Below, in pieces: positions 7,446 through 15,797 of a stretch of DNA of 64,000 nucleotides. Origin of the DNA: QAND01 sp003150225 (lineage in GTDB: Bacteria > Bacillota > Clostridia > Christensenellales > QAND01); the NCBI RefSeq assembly GCF_044357945.1, contig NZ_CP076563.1, forward strand, positions 434,001-498,000, given 5' to 3'. Position 1 is the first letter of the stretch. Each line of letters starts with the position of its first letter. Made by a program: the position numbers and the translations under genes. The notes below the pieces were generated by a model. It was not told the origin of the DNA. It worked only from the letters and a program-made list of their open reading frames with translations, and made no database searches.

Positions 7446-8579
7446 TTAAAACCACTCCAGAATATAGCTCAGCATGGCCTTCATGCCTGGTAAAAGGGAC
7501 TCCACCTCAATATACTCCTCCCGGGTATGGGCTCCATGGCCGCGGTAGCCTCCAAAGCAGATGGAAGGCACCCCCATGGACAGCGGAATATTGCAGTCGG
7601 TGGATCCAGAATGACCCATAGGAACGACGCCGGTATACTGGGAAACCGCATCCCGAACCCGCTGGCGCAACTGTTCCTCCGCCTTCTCCGGCACATCGCC
7701 CATGCAGGGCCGGTCCCCTACCAGCTCTGCCGTCACACCGATCCCCATAGCCTCATAGGCTTGAAGGGTCCGATGAAAAAAAGCATCCATGGCATTGAGA
7801 CTGGCCCCCACGTCGGAACGGTACTCAAAGAGCATTTCACACCTTTGCGCAATGGTGTTGACGGAGGTCCCTCCTTGAATCACCCCCACGTTATAGGTGC
7901 TTTTCCCGCCCTGGGGCACCTTCAGGGTATAGAGGGTCTCGATGAGGGACGCCATGTGCTGGATCGCGTTCCGGTTGCCAAAGCTCCCATAGGAGTGGCC
8001 TCCCTCGGTGGTTACAACCACCCGGTACCGCTTGCTGCCCACCGCGTAGTCCACATAGCTTTCCAGCCCGCCGTCAAAGGAGGTAAGACAGGCAACCCGC
8101 CCCTTGTAATCCTCCATGATTTTGCGGCAGCCCTTGAGGTTTCCCAATCCCTCCTCGCAGGAGTTGGCCACAAACAGGGCCCCCTTAGGCGGCGTCCGGC
8201 CTTCCTCCAACAGCCGGCAGATGATCAGCAGCATCAGCGCCAGATTGGCGGTATCGTCCCCCACCCCTGGACAATGGATCTTCCCCTCCGCCATCACCGG
8301 CTCCATCGGCGTAAGATCGGGAAAAACGGTATCGGTATGGGCCATAAACACCGCAATCCGATCCTTCCCCTCGCAATTCATGGGGAACACCACGTTTTTC
8401 GCTTCATCAAGATAAACTCCCTTTGCGCCGGCATTCTCAAGCCAATCCCGCACAAAGGCTGCCCGCGCATCCTCCCGATGGGATGGCGCTGGAATTCTGC
8501 AAAGGGTTAGAATGAGGTCCACCAGTTCTTCCTGGTGGACCTTTGCATATCGTTCCTGTTCCTCTGTCAGCCGGATCAT
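7446..8579 (-). CDS. M20-family metallopeptidase
   Basis: Dizinc amidohydrolase/peptidase of 377 residues. Metal-site motifs are in order: MAHTDTVF (first His, near 98), GVGDDTANL (bridging Asp), NSCEEGLGN (general-base and ligand Glu), and GHGAHTREEY (last His, near 355). The lid domain carries VVVTTEGGHSYGSFG. Related proteins include PepT-like and acetyl-amino-acid deacylases; substrate is undetermined. AAAAGGAGG precedes the ATG. It lies 21 bases downstream of darA, so both are probably on one transcript. Confidence 0.9.
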   Translation of the reverse strand: MIRLTEEQERYAKVHQEELVDLILTLCRIPAPSHREDARAAFVRDWLENAGAKGVYLDEAKNVVFPMNCEGKDRIAVFMAHTDTVFPDLTPMEPVMAEGKIHCPGVGDDTANLALMLLIICRLLEEGRTPPKGALFVANSCEEGLGNLKGCRKIMEDYKGRVACLTSFDGGLESYVDYAVGSKRYRVVVTTEGGHSYGSFGNRNAIQHMASLIETLYTLKVPQGGKSTYNVGVIQGGTSVNTIAQRCEMLFEYRSDVGASLNAMDAFFHRTLQAYEAMGIGVTAELVGDRPCMGDVPEKAEEQLRQRVRDAVSQYTGVVPMGHSGSTDCNIPLSMGVPSICFGGYRGHGAHTREEYIEVESLLPGMKAMLSYILEWF

Positions 8580-8600
8580 TTCACGGCCTCCTTTTTATGA

Positions 8601-8924
8601 TTAGAAACGCTTGAACTGCTCCACATCCAGAACAAATACCGTAGCGCCGCCCACCGTCACCTCTACGGGCAGGGGGAAACCTACGTTCTCCGGGCCGGAA
8701 CCAGGCAGGGCCACAAACTGCTTGCGGCTTTCGCAAACATCCTCGATGATGGCCATAGCACCCTCCAGCTTTTCCTCCTCCACGCCGATCATCAGGGTGC
8801 TGTTACCCACCCGCAAAAAGCCGCCGGTGGTGGAGAGCTTGGTTACCCGGTAGCCTGCATCCATCAGCTTAGAAATAACGCGTTTGGAGTCCTCGTCCTG
8901 CACAATGGCAATGATCATCTTCAT
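8601..8924 (-). CDS. darA: Cyclic-di-AMP receptor DarA/PstA family
   Basis: 107-residue PII-like protein that binds c-di-AMP in Firmicutes (PstA, DarA or YaaQ). The start MKMIIAIVQDEDS, the STTGGFLRVGNSTLMIGVEEEK loop and the C-terminal TVGGATVFVLDVEQF match the family; the TGGF..GN segment lines the nucleotide pocket. Start chosen at MKMII after GGAGG. Downstream target is not known in any species for certain. First gene of a pair with the M20 peptidase. Confidence 0.93.
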   Translation of the reverse strand: MKMIIAIVQDEDSKRVISKLMDAGYRVTKLSTTGGFLRVGNSTLMIGVEEEKLEGAMAIIEDVCESRKQFVALPGSGPENVGFPLPVEVTVGGATVFVLDVEQFKRF

Positions 8925-8988
8925 AGCGTGCAAACCTCCTTCTTTGACGGTCTCGCCGTCACTTTTGTACAAACTTCTATTTTATTTC

Positions 8989-9017
8989 ATGATACGGCAA
9001 TTCCACTGGGAATGCAA
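8989..9017 (-). promoter_or_regulatory. Promoter of darA
   Basis: Minus-strand TTGCAT (9017-9012), 17-base spacer, TATCAT (8994-8989); start site about 8982, giving a leader of about 58 bases with a small GACGGCGAGACCGTC hairpin. Confidence 0.7.
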
Positions 9018-9058
9018 ATCATGATTTTATTAAGAACTGCGATGAAAAATGAATTTTC

Positions 9059-10417
9059 CTAATTCCGGAGGCTATGGATCGGCGCCGGGATGCGGCCCTT
9101 TCTGGCGATAAACGCTCCGCAATCATACCGGTTTACCGCCATCACCGGCGCGCGTCCAAACAGGCCGCCAAACTCCACGGTATCCCCCACCGTCTTGCCG
9201 ATGGCCGGGATAATCCGCACTGCCGTAGTTTTTTGGTTGATCATCCCAATGGCCGCCTCGTCGGCGATGATGCCGGAGATGGTAGCCGCCGGGGTATCCC
9301 CCGGGATGGCGATCATGTCCAATCCCACCGAGCAGACACAGGTCATGGCCTCCAGCTTCTCCAAGGTTAGAGCCCCCTGAGCCGCCGCCTCGATCATCCC
9401 CGCGTCCTCGCTAACCGGTATAAAGGCGCCGGAAAGGCCTCCCACATGGCTGGATGCCATCACGCCCCCCTTTTTCACCGCATCGTTTAAGAGGGCAAGG
9501 GCTGCCGTAGTGCCCGGAGCTCCCGCCATCTCCAGTCCCATCTCGGTGAGGATATGGGCCACGGAATCCCCAATGGCCGGCGTAGGCGCCAAGGAGAGAT
9601 CCACAATACCAAAGGGAACACCCAAGCGTGTACTGGCCTCTCGGGCCACCAGCTGCCCCATCCGAGTAATGCGGAATGCCGTCCTCTTGATGGTCTCTGC
9701 CACCACATCAAAGGATTCCCCTTGAACCTTTTCCAGAGCGGATTTCACAACCCCGGGGCCGGAGACCCCCACGTTGATGACGCATTCGGGTTCCCCCACC
9801 CCGTGGAAAGCTCCCGCCATGAAAGGGTTATCCTCCACAGCGTTGCAGAACACCACCAGTTTGGCAGCTCCCATGCCATCCCCCGACGCGGAAAGCTCCG
9901 CGCAGGACCGTACCACGCGGCCCATCTGCTCCACCGCATCCATGTTAATTCCCGCCTTGGTGGTGCCTACGTTAACGGAAGCGCACACCCGCTGTGTGGA
10001 GGAAAGGGCCTTTGGAATGCTGTTGATCAGCACCCGGTCCCCATCGCTGTACCCCTTATGGACCAGGGCGGAAAAGCCTCCGATGTAGTTGACTCCAACC
10101 GCCTGGGCGGCGGCGTCCATGGCCTTAGCCACCGGCACATAGCTATCCGCCCCAGTCCCCGCGGCAATCAGGGAAACGGGGGTCACGCTAATCCGTTTGT
10201 TGACGATAGGAATCCCAAATTCATCCTCAATATCCTGGCCCACCTGAACCAGGTTTCGAGCGCACCGGGTGATTTTCTCATAGACCTTTTCGCACAGCCG
10301 GTCCATATCCGCATCCACACAGTCCAACAGGCTAATACCCATGGTGATGGTACGAATATCCAGATTGTCGTTCTCGATCATGCGGATGGTCTCAAAGATT
10401 TCATATTGGTTGATCAC
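9059..10417 (-). CDS. UPF0210/PFL-family (DUF711) protein
   Basis: 452 residues matching the widespread UPF0210 family, whose fold resembles glycyl-radical enzymes but whose biochemistry is unknown. Gly-rich stretches (GVSGPGVVKSALEKV, SSHVGGLSGAFIPVSED, APTPAIGDSVAHIL) are characteristic. I chose the GTG at 10417 (VINQYEIF) with GAGGTGG upstream, rather than an ATG at 10462 that overlaps the ACT gene. It sits 10 bases after the ACT-domain gene; this pairing is conserved in Firmicutes and implies joint function. Confidence 0.92.
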   Translation of the reverse strand: MINQYEIFETIRMIENDNLDIRTITMGISLLDCVDADMDRLCEKVYEKITRCARNLVQVGQDIEDEFGIPIVNKRISVTPVSLIAAGTGADSYVPVAKAMDAAAQAVGVNYIGGFSALVHKGYSDGDRVLINSIPKALSSTQRVCASVNVGTTKAGINMDAVEQMGRVVRSCAELSASGDGMGAAKLVVFCNAVEDNPFMAGAFHGVGEPECVINVGVSGPGVVKSALEKVQGESFDVVAETIKRTAFRITRMGQLVAREASTRLGVPFGIVDLSLAPTPAIGDSVAHILTEMGLEMAGAPGTTAALALLNDAVKKGGVMASSHVGGLSGAFIPVSEDAGMIEAAAQGALTLEKLEAMTCVCSVGLDMIAIPGDTPAATISGIIADEAAIGMINQKTTAVRIIPAIGKTVGDTVEFGGLFGRAPVMAVNRYDCGAFIARKGRIPAPIHSLRN

Positions 10418-10427
10418 AGCGGCCACC

Positions 10428-10700
10428 TCACAGCTGGTGCATGGACCGGAAGATGTCCTCATGCTGGATGCGGATGGAAAGGGCTAATTTCTCCCCCAGA
10501 TCGGAGAGCGCTTCTTTGACGTCCGGGAAAGGAATGGACATCTGGCCCACATCCACCAGCATTACCATGGTAAAGTAGTCCTGCAGCAGGGTTTGACTGA
10601 TATCCAGGATGTTGATGCCATAGCCCGCCAGCAGCACGCTGATCTCAGCGATGATCCCCACCCGGTCCTTTCCGATTACCGTCACAATTGCTTTGGTCAT
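10428..10700 (-). CDS. ACT-domain protein (UPF0237 family)
   Basis: 90 residues, a single ACT domain (about 4-75) with the ligand-loop signature VIGKDRVGIIAEIS. Such proteins resemble the regulatory GcvR family and are thought to bind an amino acid; the ligand here is unknown. Start at MTKAIV with GGAGG upstream. Partner of the UPF0210 gene. Confidence 0.92.
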   Translation of the reverse strand: MTKAIVTVIGKDRVGIIAEISVLLAGYGINILDISQTLLQDYFTMVMLVDVGQMSIPFPDVKEALSDLGEKLALSIRIQHEDIFRSMHQL

Positions 10701-10744
10701 AACAGCCTCCAAGGATCGAATTCTTGTTTCATTTAGAATATAGG

Positions 10745-10777
10745 AAAAAACCTCCCATAGCAAGAGGGAGGTTTTTT
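10745..10777. terminator. Terminator after purA
   Basis: AAAAAACCTCCC / GGGAGGTTTTTT hairpin with a 9-base loop, 18 bases beyond the purA stop. Symmetric, so it may also act on the other strand. Confidence 0.88.
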
Positions 10778-10794
10778 GATTCAGATTCCGTATG

Positions 10795-12069
10795 TCATGT
10801 GCGGCGGATATAGGCTTCCCGCTCTGCCCCCACCGATACATAGCCCATAGGAACGGCCAAGCTTTCCTCTAAAAAGCGGACATACTCCCGAGCAGCACGG
10901 GGCAGTTCTTCCATGGTGCGGCATGAGCTGATATCGCATCCCCATCCCTCCAGGGACCGCAGAACCGGCTTTGCGCGATTCAAACGCTCCCCCATGGGAA
11001 ATTCCTCCAGCCGCTCTCCATCGATCTCGTAGGCTGTACAGACTGGAATCTCATCCAGATAGGATAGAACGTCCAATTTGGTTAAAGCCAGCTCATGGGC
11101 GCCCTGGATTCGGGCGCCATACCGGGAGGCCACCACGTCAAAGGGGCCAACTCTGCGGGGGCGTCCAGTGGCGGCGCCATATTCCCCGCCCGCCTCCCGC
11201 AGACGGTCGGCGGCTTCATGAAATAGTTCCACTGTAAAGGGGCCTTCCCCCACACAGGTGGAATACGCCTTTGTGATACCGATGACATAATCCACATGGT
11301 GCTGGGGGATCCCCGCGCCAATGGGCCCATATGCGGCAATGGTAGAGGAAGAGGATGTATAGGGATAGATACCGAAATCGATGTCCCGCAAGGCGCCCAG
11401 CTGGGCCTCAAACATGATTCGTTTGCCTTCTCCCACAGCCGTATCCAGATACGTGCCGGTATCACAGATATAGGGCTTAATGGGATCACCATAGGTATGA
11501 AGCCATTCCAGCATGGCATCCAGGGAAATGGCCTTGGCTCCATAGCCGCCTTGGATGGTTAAATTCTTCCATTCCAGCACTTGGCGCAGATGTTCATCCA
11601 AATACTCCTCAGAGAACAGATCCCCCATACGGAGGGCTTTCTTCATATATTTGTCTCCATAGACCGGTCCAATTCCACGACGGGTGGATCCAAATTTCGC
11701 ATCCCCTAGACGATCCTCTTCCAAGCCGTCCAAGAGCACATGATAGGGCATGCAGATTACCGCCCGGTCACTGATCTTCAGATGCTCCGGGGAAACCTCT
11801 ATTCCTCCTTGGCGAAGCCGCTCCATCTCCTTGCAGAGATGCTCCAGGTCCACCACCATGCCATTCCCCATCACATTCACCACATCCCGGCGCAGAATGC
11901 CGGAGGGTAACAGGTTAAGAATAAATTTTCCCTGAGGATTGACAACGGTATGTCCGGCGTTGTTTCCTCCCTGGTACCGCACCACGATATCCTGATCCTG
12001 GGACAAAAGGTCCACCATCCGGCCCTTGCCTTCATCACCCCAGTTGACACCCACTACCGCTGTCAGCAT
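10795..12069 (-). CDS. purA: Adenylosuccinate synthetase PurA
   Basis: Converts IMP, aspartate and GTP to adenylosuccinate, the first committed step to AMP. 424 residues beginning MLTAVVGVNWGDEGKGRMVDLL, containing the P-loop-like GDEGKG and catalytic Asp13, then GNNAGHT with its His; TRRGIGPVYGDK and TGRPRRVGPFD complete the active site. GAGGAGG precedes the start. It has its own promoter at 12225-12253 and a structured leader; a longer in-frame extension to 12213 reads through that leader hairpin and is rejected. Confidence 0.97.
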   Translation of the reverse strand: MLTAVVGVNWGDEGKGRMVDLLSQDQDIVVRYQGGNNAGHTVVNPQGKFILNLLPSGILRRDVVNVMGNGMVVDLEHLCKEMERLRQGGIEVSPEHLKISDRAVICMPYHVLLDGLEEDRLGDAKFGSTRRGIGPVYGDKYMKKALRMGDLFSEEYLDEHLRQVLEWKNLTIQGGYGAKAISLDAMLEWLHTYGDPIKPYICDTGTYLDTAVGEGKRIMFEAQLGALRDIDFGIYPYTSSSSTIAAYGPIGAGIPQHHVDYVIGITKAYSTCVGEGPFTVELFHEAADRLREAGGEYGAATGRPRRVGPFDVVASRYGARIQGAHELALTKLDVLSYLDEIPVCTAYEIDGERLEEFPMGERLNRAKPVLRSLEGWGCDISSCRTMEELPRAAREYVRFLEESLAVPMGYVSVGAEREAYIRRT

Positions 12070-12141
12070 TTCATCTTCCTCCTCATTGAAATTGGATCCT
12101 TCCCCTTTTTGCCTGGGACGGAATCGCTCCCTCCCCACAAA

Positions 12142-12206
12142 AAAAGCGTTCACCCAGAAGCCAAGGGTCTCGACAGGAGGCCTTGGATCCATGGTGAACG
12201 CCTTTG
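12142..12206 (-). promoter_or_regulatory. Terminator-like hairpin in the purA leader
   Basis: Minus-strand GCGTTCACC pairs with GGTGAACGC (extended by G-U and A-T pairs to about 13 bp), enclosing a second 6-bp stem CCAAGG/CCTTGG, and is followed at once by seven T residues. It starts about 12 bases after the predicted start site and lies about 75 bases before the purA start. It looks like an attenuator. I looked for guanine- and PRPP-riboswitch core motifs and saw none. Confidence 0.55.
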
Positions 12207-12224
12207 TTCCCATACAACAAGATC

Positions 12225-12253
12225 AGTATATGCAATTTTCCTCCATCCGTCAA
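12225..12253 (-). promoter_or_regulatory. Promoter of purA
   Basis: Minus-strand TTGACG (12253-12248), 17-base spacer, TATACT (12230-12225). Predicted start near 12218. The stretch from here to the terminator at 12427 holds nothing else I can support. Confidence 0.8.
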
Positions 12254-12398
12254 CTCGATTTTGCATCGTATTGTCCCCACTCCTGCAAATAAAATTACAT
12301 TTGTTCCATTTGACCGTAATTTCTCCCCACAGATAGCGCTTAATTCAGAATTGGTGAAGCTCAGCATTTTTCTTCCTTCATGCCAATGCACTGCATTT

Positions 12399-12427
12399 AA
12401 AAAAAACGCCCCGCAATCATGCGGGGC
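12399..12427 (-). terminator. Terminator after the L,D-transpeptidase gene
   Basis: Stem GCCCCGC / GCGGGGC with loop ATGATT, followed on the minus strand by GTTTTTTTT. Confidence 0.9.
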
Positions 12428-12509
12428 AACTTTAAAGGGGGTTTAATTTGTGAGGTCAGTATCATTATGTCCCGGCTTTACCGTTTTATACATCCCAGCA
12501 AAAATTTTT

Positions 12510-13514
12510 TTATTCCGGCAGGGGGTGCGTTGGGATAGGCGTACTTGTTTCCTCGGGTGTAGCGGTGGGCGTCGAGGTGGGCACAGCAGTGGGCGTCGGA
12601 ATAGCGGTGGGTTCTAGCGTAGTGCTGGGGGATGGAACAACCGTTTCTGTCGGCGTAGGAGCCGGGGTGGAGACCGGCGTTGGTGATAGGGTGGGTTCTG
12701 GCGTAACAGCACCGCCGCGATGGGGATTTCGAGGGTCAGGATCGGTAGGATCCCACCCCGTCTCTCCGATCTTTCCTACGCCTACTCCGCTAGACGCCCC
12801 AGGGTAGCTCCCGCCATTGACGATCTCCACCTGCGTTCCCACAGCACAGTTATCATAAATCCATTTGGCATCGATGCACCGAAGACGAATACAACCATCG
12901 GAAGCCGGAGAGCCTAATTTATTGTATTCCTGCCATTTCAAGCTGTCGGGAGATTGTCGAAGATAGGGTACTGAGTGAAAGAGGATGCTTCCCACCACCC
13001 GGCAGGCATACTGGCCATATACGCCGCCATTGAGGGACCGCCATCTATATTTCGCCGAAATTCGGAAAGTGCCTGTAGGCGTATAAGCGCTGCTTCGCCC
13101 AGTAGAACAGGCCATATTTCGTATCGCAACGGTATAATTCCCCTGGTCATCCTGGCCATAAACCGTTACCACCTGGGTTCCCTTATTCACTAGAATACGA
13201 TATGGGTTGCCCTGCTTCCCGGGCCGGTTAGGCGTGGGCATCGCCTTTCCCGGATTCGCGGAGGGTGCGGGACTCGCGCCTCCTTGAGCGGGCGCAACCG
13301 TTGGCACCGCTTGGAAAGCCGTCTCCTCCGGCTGGACTTCGAGCATCTCCTCCGGTTCCTGGCCGATGAGCGGCGTAGGGGACTCTATGGCCTGGGACGG
13401 ATCCTCTTTTGCCGTTCCCATAGCCATCATCACGTTCCCGCTTAAAAATCCTCCAACGGCAATAACCAGAATTAAAGATACGCTGATGATCAATTCCAAA
13501 CGATTTAACTTCAC
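12510..13514 (-). CDS. L,D-transpeptidase (YkuD) with Pro/Thr-rich tail
   Basis: 334 residues. An N-terminal membrane anchor (about 7-30), a low-complexity linker (about 35-100), a YkuD catalytic domain (about 104-235) with HSVPY and the catalytic motif SDGCIRLRCIDAKW, and a 65-residue tail rich in TP repeats that could span or grip the wall. Family enzymes form 3-3 peptidoglycan cross-links. The start is GTG with AAGGA upstream; an extended -10 box (TGCTAGAAT) lies near 13550. Single-gene transcript ending at 12399. Confidence 0.9.
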   Translation of the reverse strand: MKLNRLELIISVSLILVIAVGGFLSGNVMMAMGTAKEDPSQAIESPTPLIGQEPEEMLEVQPEETAFQAVPTVAPAQGGASPAPSANPGKAMPTPNRPGKQGNPYRILVNKGTQVVTVYGQDDQGNYTVAIRNMACSTGRSSAYTPTGTFRISAKYRWRSLNGGVYGQYACRVVGSILFHSVPYLRQSPDSLKWQEYNKLGSPASDGCIRLRCIDAKWIYDNCAVGTQVEIVNGGSYPGASSGVGVGKIGETGWDPTDPDPRNPHRGGAVTPEPTLSPTPVSTPAPTPTETVVPSPSTTLEPTAIPTPTAVPTSTPTATPEETSTPIPTHPLPE

Positions 13515-13565
13515 AGGCGTCCTTCCCCACTTACTATTCTGCGTTTATTCTAGCATATTTTCGAT

Positions 13566-13593
13566 AAAAAAGGCCCGTGCATCTGCACGGGCC
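13566..13593 (-). terminator. Terminator after ispH-rpsA
   Basis: Perfect stem GGCCCGTGCA / TGCACGGGCC followed on the minus strand by TTTTTTATC; it ends the operon that starts at 19657. Confidence 0.92.
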
Positions 13594-13607
13594 TCCGAGA
13601 AAGCGGC

Positions 13608-15797
13608 TTATTTATCATCCTCGTCGTCGAACTTAGGGAAGAGATCGCCGATGGTAAAGGTGGTCTCCTCAACGGGAGGAATTACATAACGGCTGTTGTC
13701 ATACCCCTGATCCTCATCGCGATGATAGGCGGGCTGCTGAGCAGCGCGGGCCTCCTGCAGCACGGCGCGGCGGGAAAGGCTGATCCGCTTGGTGTCGGGG
13801 TTAATATCCAACACCTTCACGGTGATGGTATCCCCAACCCGGAGCTCATCCTCCACTTTTTCGATACGGCGGGTAGCAACCTGGGAAATATGCACCAGGC
13901 CAAACAGACCGGGCTCAATCTCCACAAAAGCGCCAAAGGGAGCGATGCGATCCACGCGGCCCTCGATGATATCTCCAGCCATGTACTTCTCCATGGCGGT
14001 ATCCCAGGGTTTGGGCTGTAGCTGCTTATAGCCAAGAGCAATGCGCTCGGTTTCGGGGTTTACGGAGAGGATCTCCACCTCAACCTCGTCGCCCACCTTG
14101 ACGATGTCCTCGGGATGGCGCACCCGGCCCCAGGAGAGGTCGGTCACATGGATCAGGCCATCCACGCCGCCGATATCGGTAAACGCGCCGAAATCGGTAA
14201 GCCGCCGTACAATGCCCTTTACCCGCTGGCCGGGCTCAAAGGCCGCATATTTTTCCTTCCGCTTGGCGATGGCCTCCTCCTTAAGGATTTCCTTACGGCT
14301 GGCCACAATGCGGCGGCGGTTCTTATCCACTTCCAATGCCTTAACGGTCATCTTCTTGCCCACAAATTCCTCGATATTCTCCACATAGCGCTCAGCCACA
14401 TGGGAAGCGGGGATAAAGACCCGGGCGTTCAAATACTCGGCAAGCAAGCCACCCTTGACAGCCTGCTTGATGGTTACTTCAAAGGGAGTCCCGTCCTCCA
14501 AAGCGGCAATGGCTTCCTTCTCCTTAGCGCGAATATCCACCTTCCGCTTGGAGAGAAGCACGTTGCCTTCGCCGTCGTTGACCTTCAAGATCTCAACGGA
14601 AACTTCATCACCTACCTGGAACAGCTCAGAAGCAACGGCTTTGGGATCCAAGGAAAGCTCGGCCTGGGGGATTATACCATCGGCTTTATAGCCTATATTG
14701 ACATAAACATCGTCGCCAACGATCGACACCACGGTTCCCTTTTTCACCTGACCGGGACGGATGCGGATCATGGTCTTTTCCAGATCCCGCTCAAAGCTCT
14801 CCTGCTCGGACAGCTCAGGCTCGGCGGCTTCCTCGCTGGCGGCAGCGGGGGCTTCCTCTACGGCAGGGGCAGCGGTCTCCTCTTCAACCGCAACGACAAC
14901 CTCTTCTGCCACAGGGGCTTCCACCGGGGCGGCGGTCTCTTCGATGTTCTGGGTGTTGTTCAAAGTCTCGTTCATTCTGGTAATAACCTCCCTAATTGAC
15001 CGTTGGGGCGTTGATGCGCCCGCAACAATGCCTATTATACCATTTATCGGCAATTTTTCAACAGCGATCTCTTCCTTGGATTCCACGATTTGTACATTTT
15101 TGCATCCACTTTTGCAGATGGAAAATAATTTATTGGTGTTGCTGCTGTTTTTCCCTCCAATGACCACCATAGCGTCGCAGGTTTTGGCCAGCTCAGCCGC
15201 TTCTTTCTGCCGGTTTTCCGTGGAACTACAGATGGTATCCTCCACGATGAGTTCCCCGCACCGGGAAGCCAACGCTTGGGCAATTGCCTGAAAATCCGCT
15301 TTGATAAACGTGGTTTGAGAAAGGAGATAGCATCGCTCCATCCAGGGCAGCCTTTGTGCCTCCTCCCAATTGGATACGATCCGCGCTCGACCTCCGCAGT
15401 GGCCGGCGATGCCTACCACCTCAGGATGGTCCGCTTTCCCCGCCACTACTACGGTATAGCCCTTTTTCTGCATATCGGCTGCGAGGCGCTGCACCCGGGC
15501 GACAAAAGGACAGGTCATATCGATGACCCGCAGTTCCAGCTCTCGGCACTGTTCATAGACCTGAGGCGGCACGCCATGGCTTCGGATGATCACGGTATCC
15601 CCCGGTTTGAGTTGGGACAAATCCTCCACCGCAATGGCTCCCAGCCCCTCCAACTCCTCCACCACCGTTCGGTTGTGTATGATGGGACCATAGGTATAAA
15701 CGCGGCCCAACTCCCGCGCTTTCCTCTCAACGGCATTTACCGCCGACTGTACCCCAGAACAGAATCCGTTATGGGTACCTTCCACAAACTTAACCAT
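13608..15797 (-). CDS. ispH: IspH fused to ribosomal protein S1
   Basis: 729 residues. Residues 1-275 are 4-hydroxy-3-methylbut-2-enyl diphosphate reductase, last step of the MEP pathway, with 4Fe-4S cysteines C13, C96 and C190 and conserved His41, His74 and His124. Residues 283-340 are an acidic Ala/Glu/Pro linker. Four S1 RNA-binding domains follow (about 349-418, 437-502, 523-590, 608-677). The fusion is known in Clostridia. Inside it, GGGAGG at 14987-14992 precedes an in-frame ATG at 14975 (residue 275), which could start a free S1. The gene overlaps plsC by 8 bases. Confidence 0.95.
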   Translation of the reverse strand: MVKFVEGTHNGFCSGVQSAVNAVERKARELGRVYTYGPIIHNRTVVEELEGLGAIAVEDLSQLKPGDTVIIRSHGVPPQVYEQCRELELRVIDMTCPFVARVQRLAADMQKKGYTVVVAGKADHPEVVGIAGHCGGRARIVSNWEEAQRLPWMERCYLLSQTTFIKADFQAIAQALASRCGELIVEDTICSSTENRQKEAAELAKTCDAMVVIGGKNSSNTNKLFSICKSGCKNVQIVESKEEIAVEKLPINGIIGIVAGASTPQRSIREVITRMNETLNNTQNIEETAAPVEAPVAEEVVVAVEEETAAPAVEEAPAAASEEAAEPELSEQESFERDLEKTMIRIRPGQVKKGTVVSIVGDDVYVNIGYKADGIIPQAELSLDPKAVASELFQVGDEVSVEILKVNDGEGNVLLSKRKVDIRAKEKEAIAALEDGTPFEVTIKQAVKGGLLAEYLNARVFIPASHVAERYVENIEEFVGKKMTVKALEVDKNRRRIVASRKEILKEEAIAKRKEKYAAFEPGQRVKGIVRRLTDFGAFTDIGGVDGLIHVTDLSWGRVRHPEDIVKVGDEVEVEILSVNPETERIALGYKQLQPKPWDTAMEKYMAGDIIEGRVDRIAPFGAFVEIEPGLFGLVHISQVATRRIEKVEDELRVGDTITVKVLDINPDTKRISLSRRAVLQEARAAQQPAYHRDEDQGYDNSRYVIPPVEETTFTIGDLFPKFDDEDDK

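Noticed and set aside
9554..10519. Plus-strand open frame of 321 codons opposite the UPF0210 gene
   Set aside because: Antisense shadow; His/Gly-rich composition typical of the complement of this codon usage.
12083..12391. Minus-strand open frame of about 100 codons covering the purA promoter and leader
   Set aside because: It runs through a strong promoter, a terminator-like hairpin and up to the purA ribosome site; weak start site and no family resemblance.
12565..12720. Tandem repeat in the L,D-transpeptidase 3' end as a mobile or regulatory repeat
   Set aside because: It codes for the Pro/Thr-rich tail of the protein; an ordinary low-complexity coding repeat.
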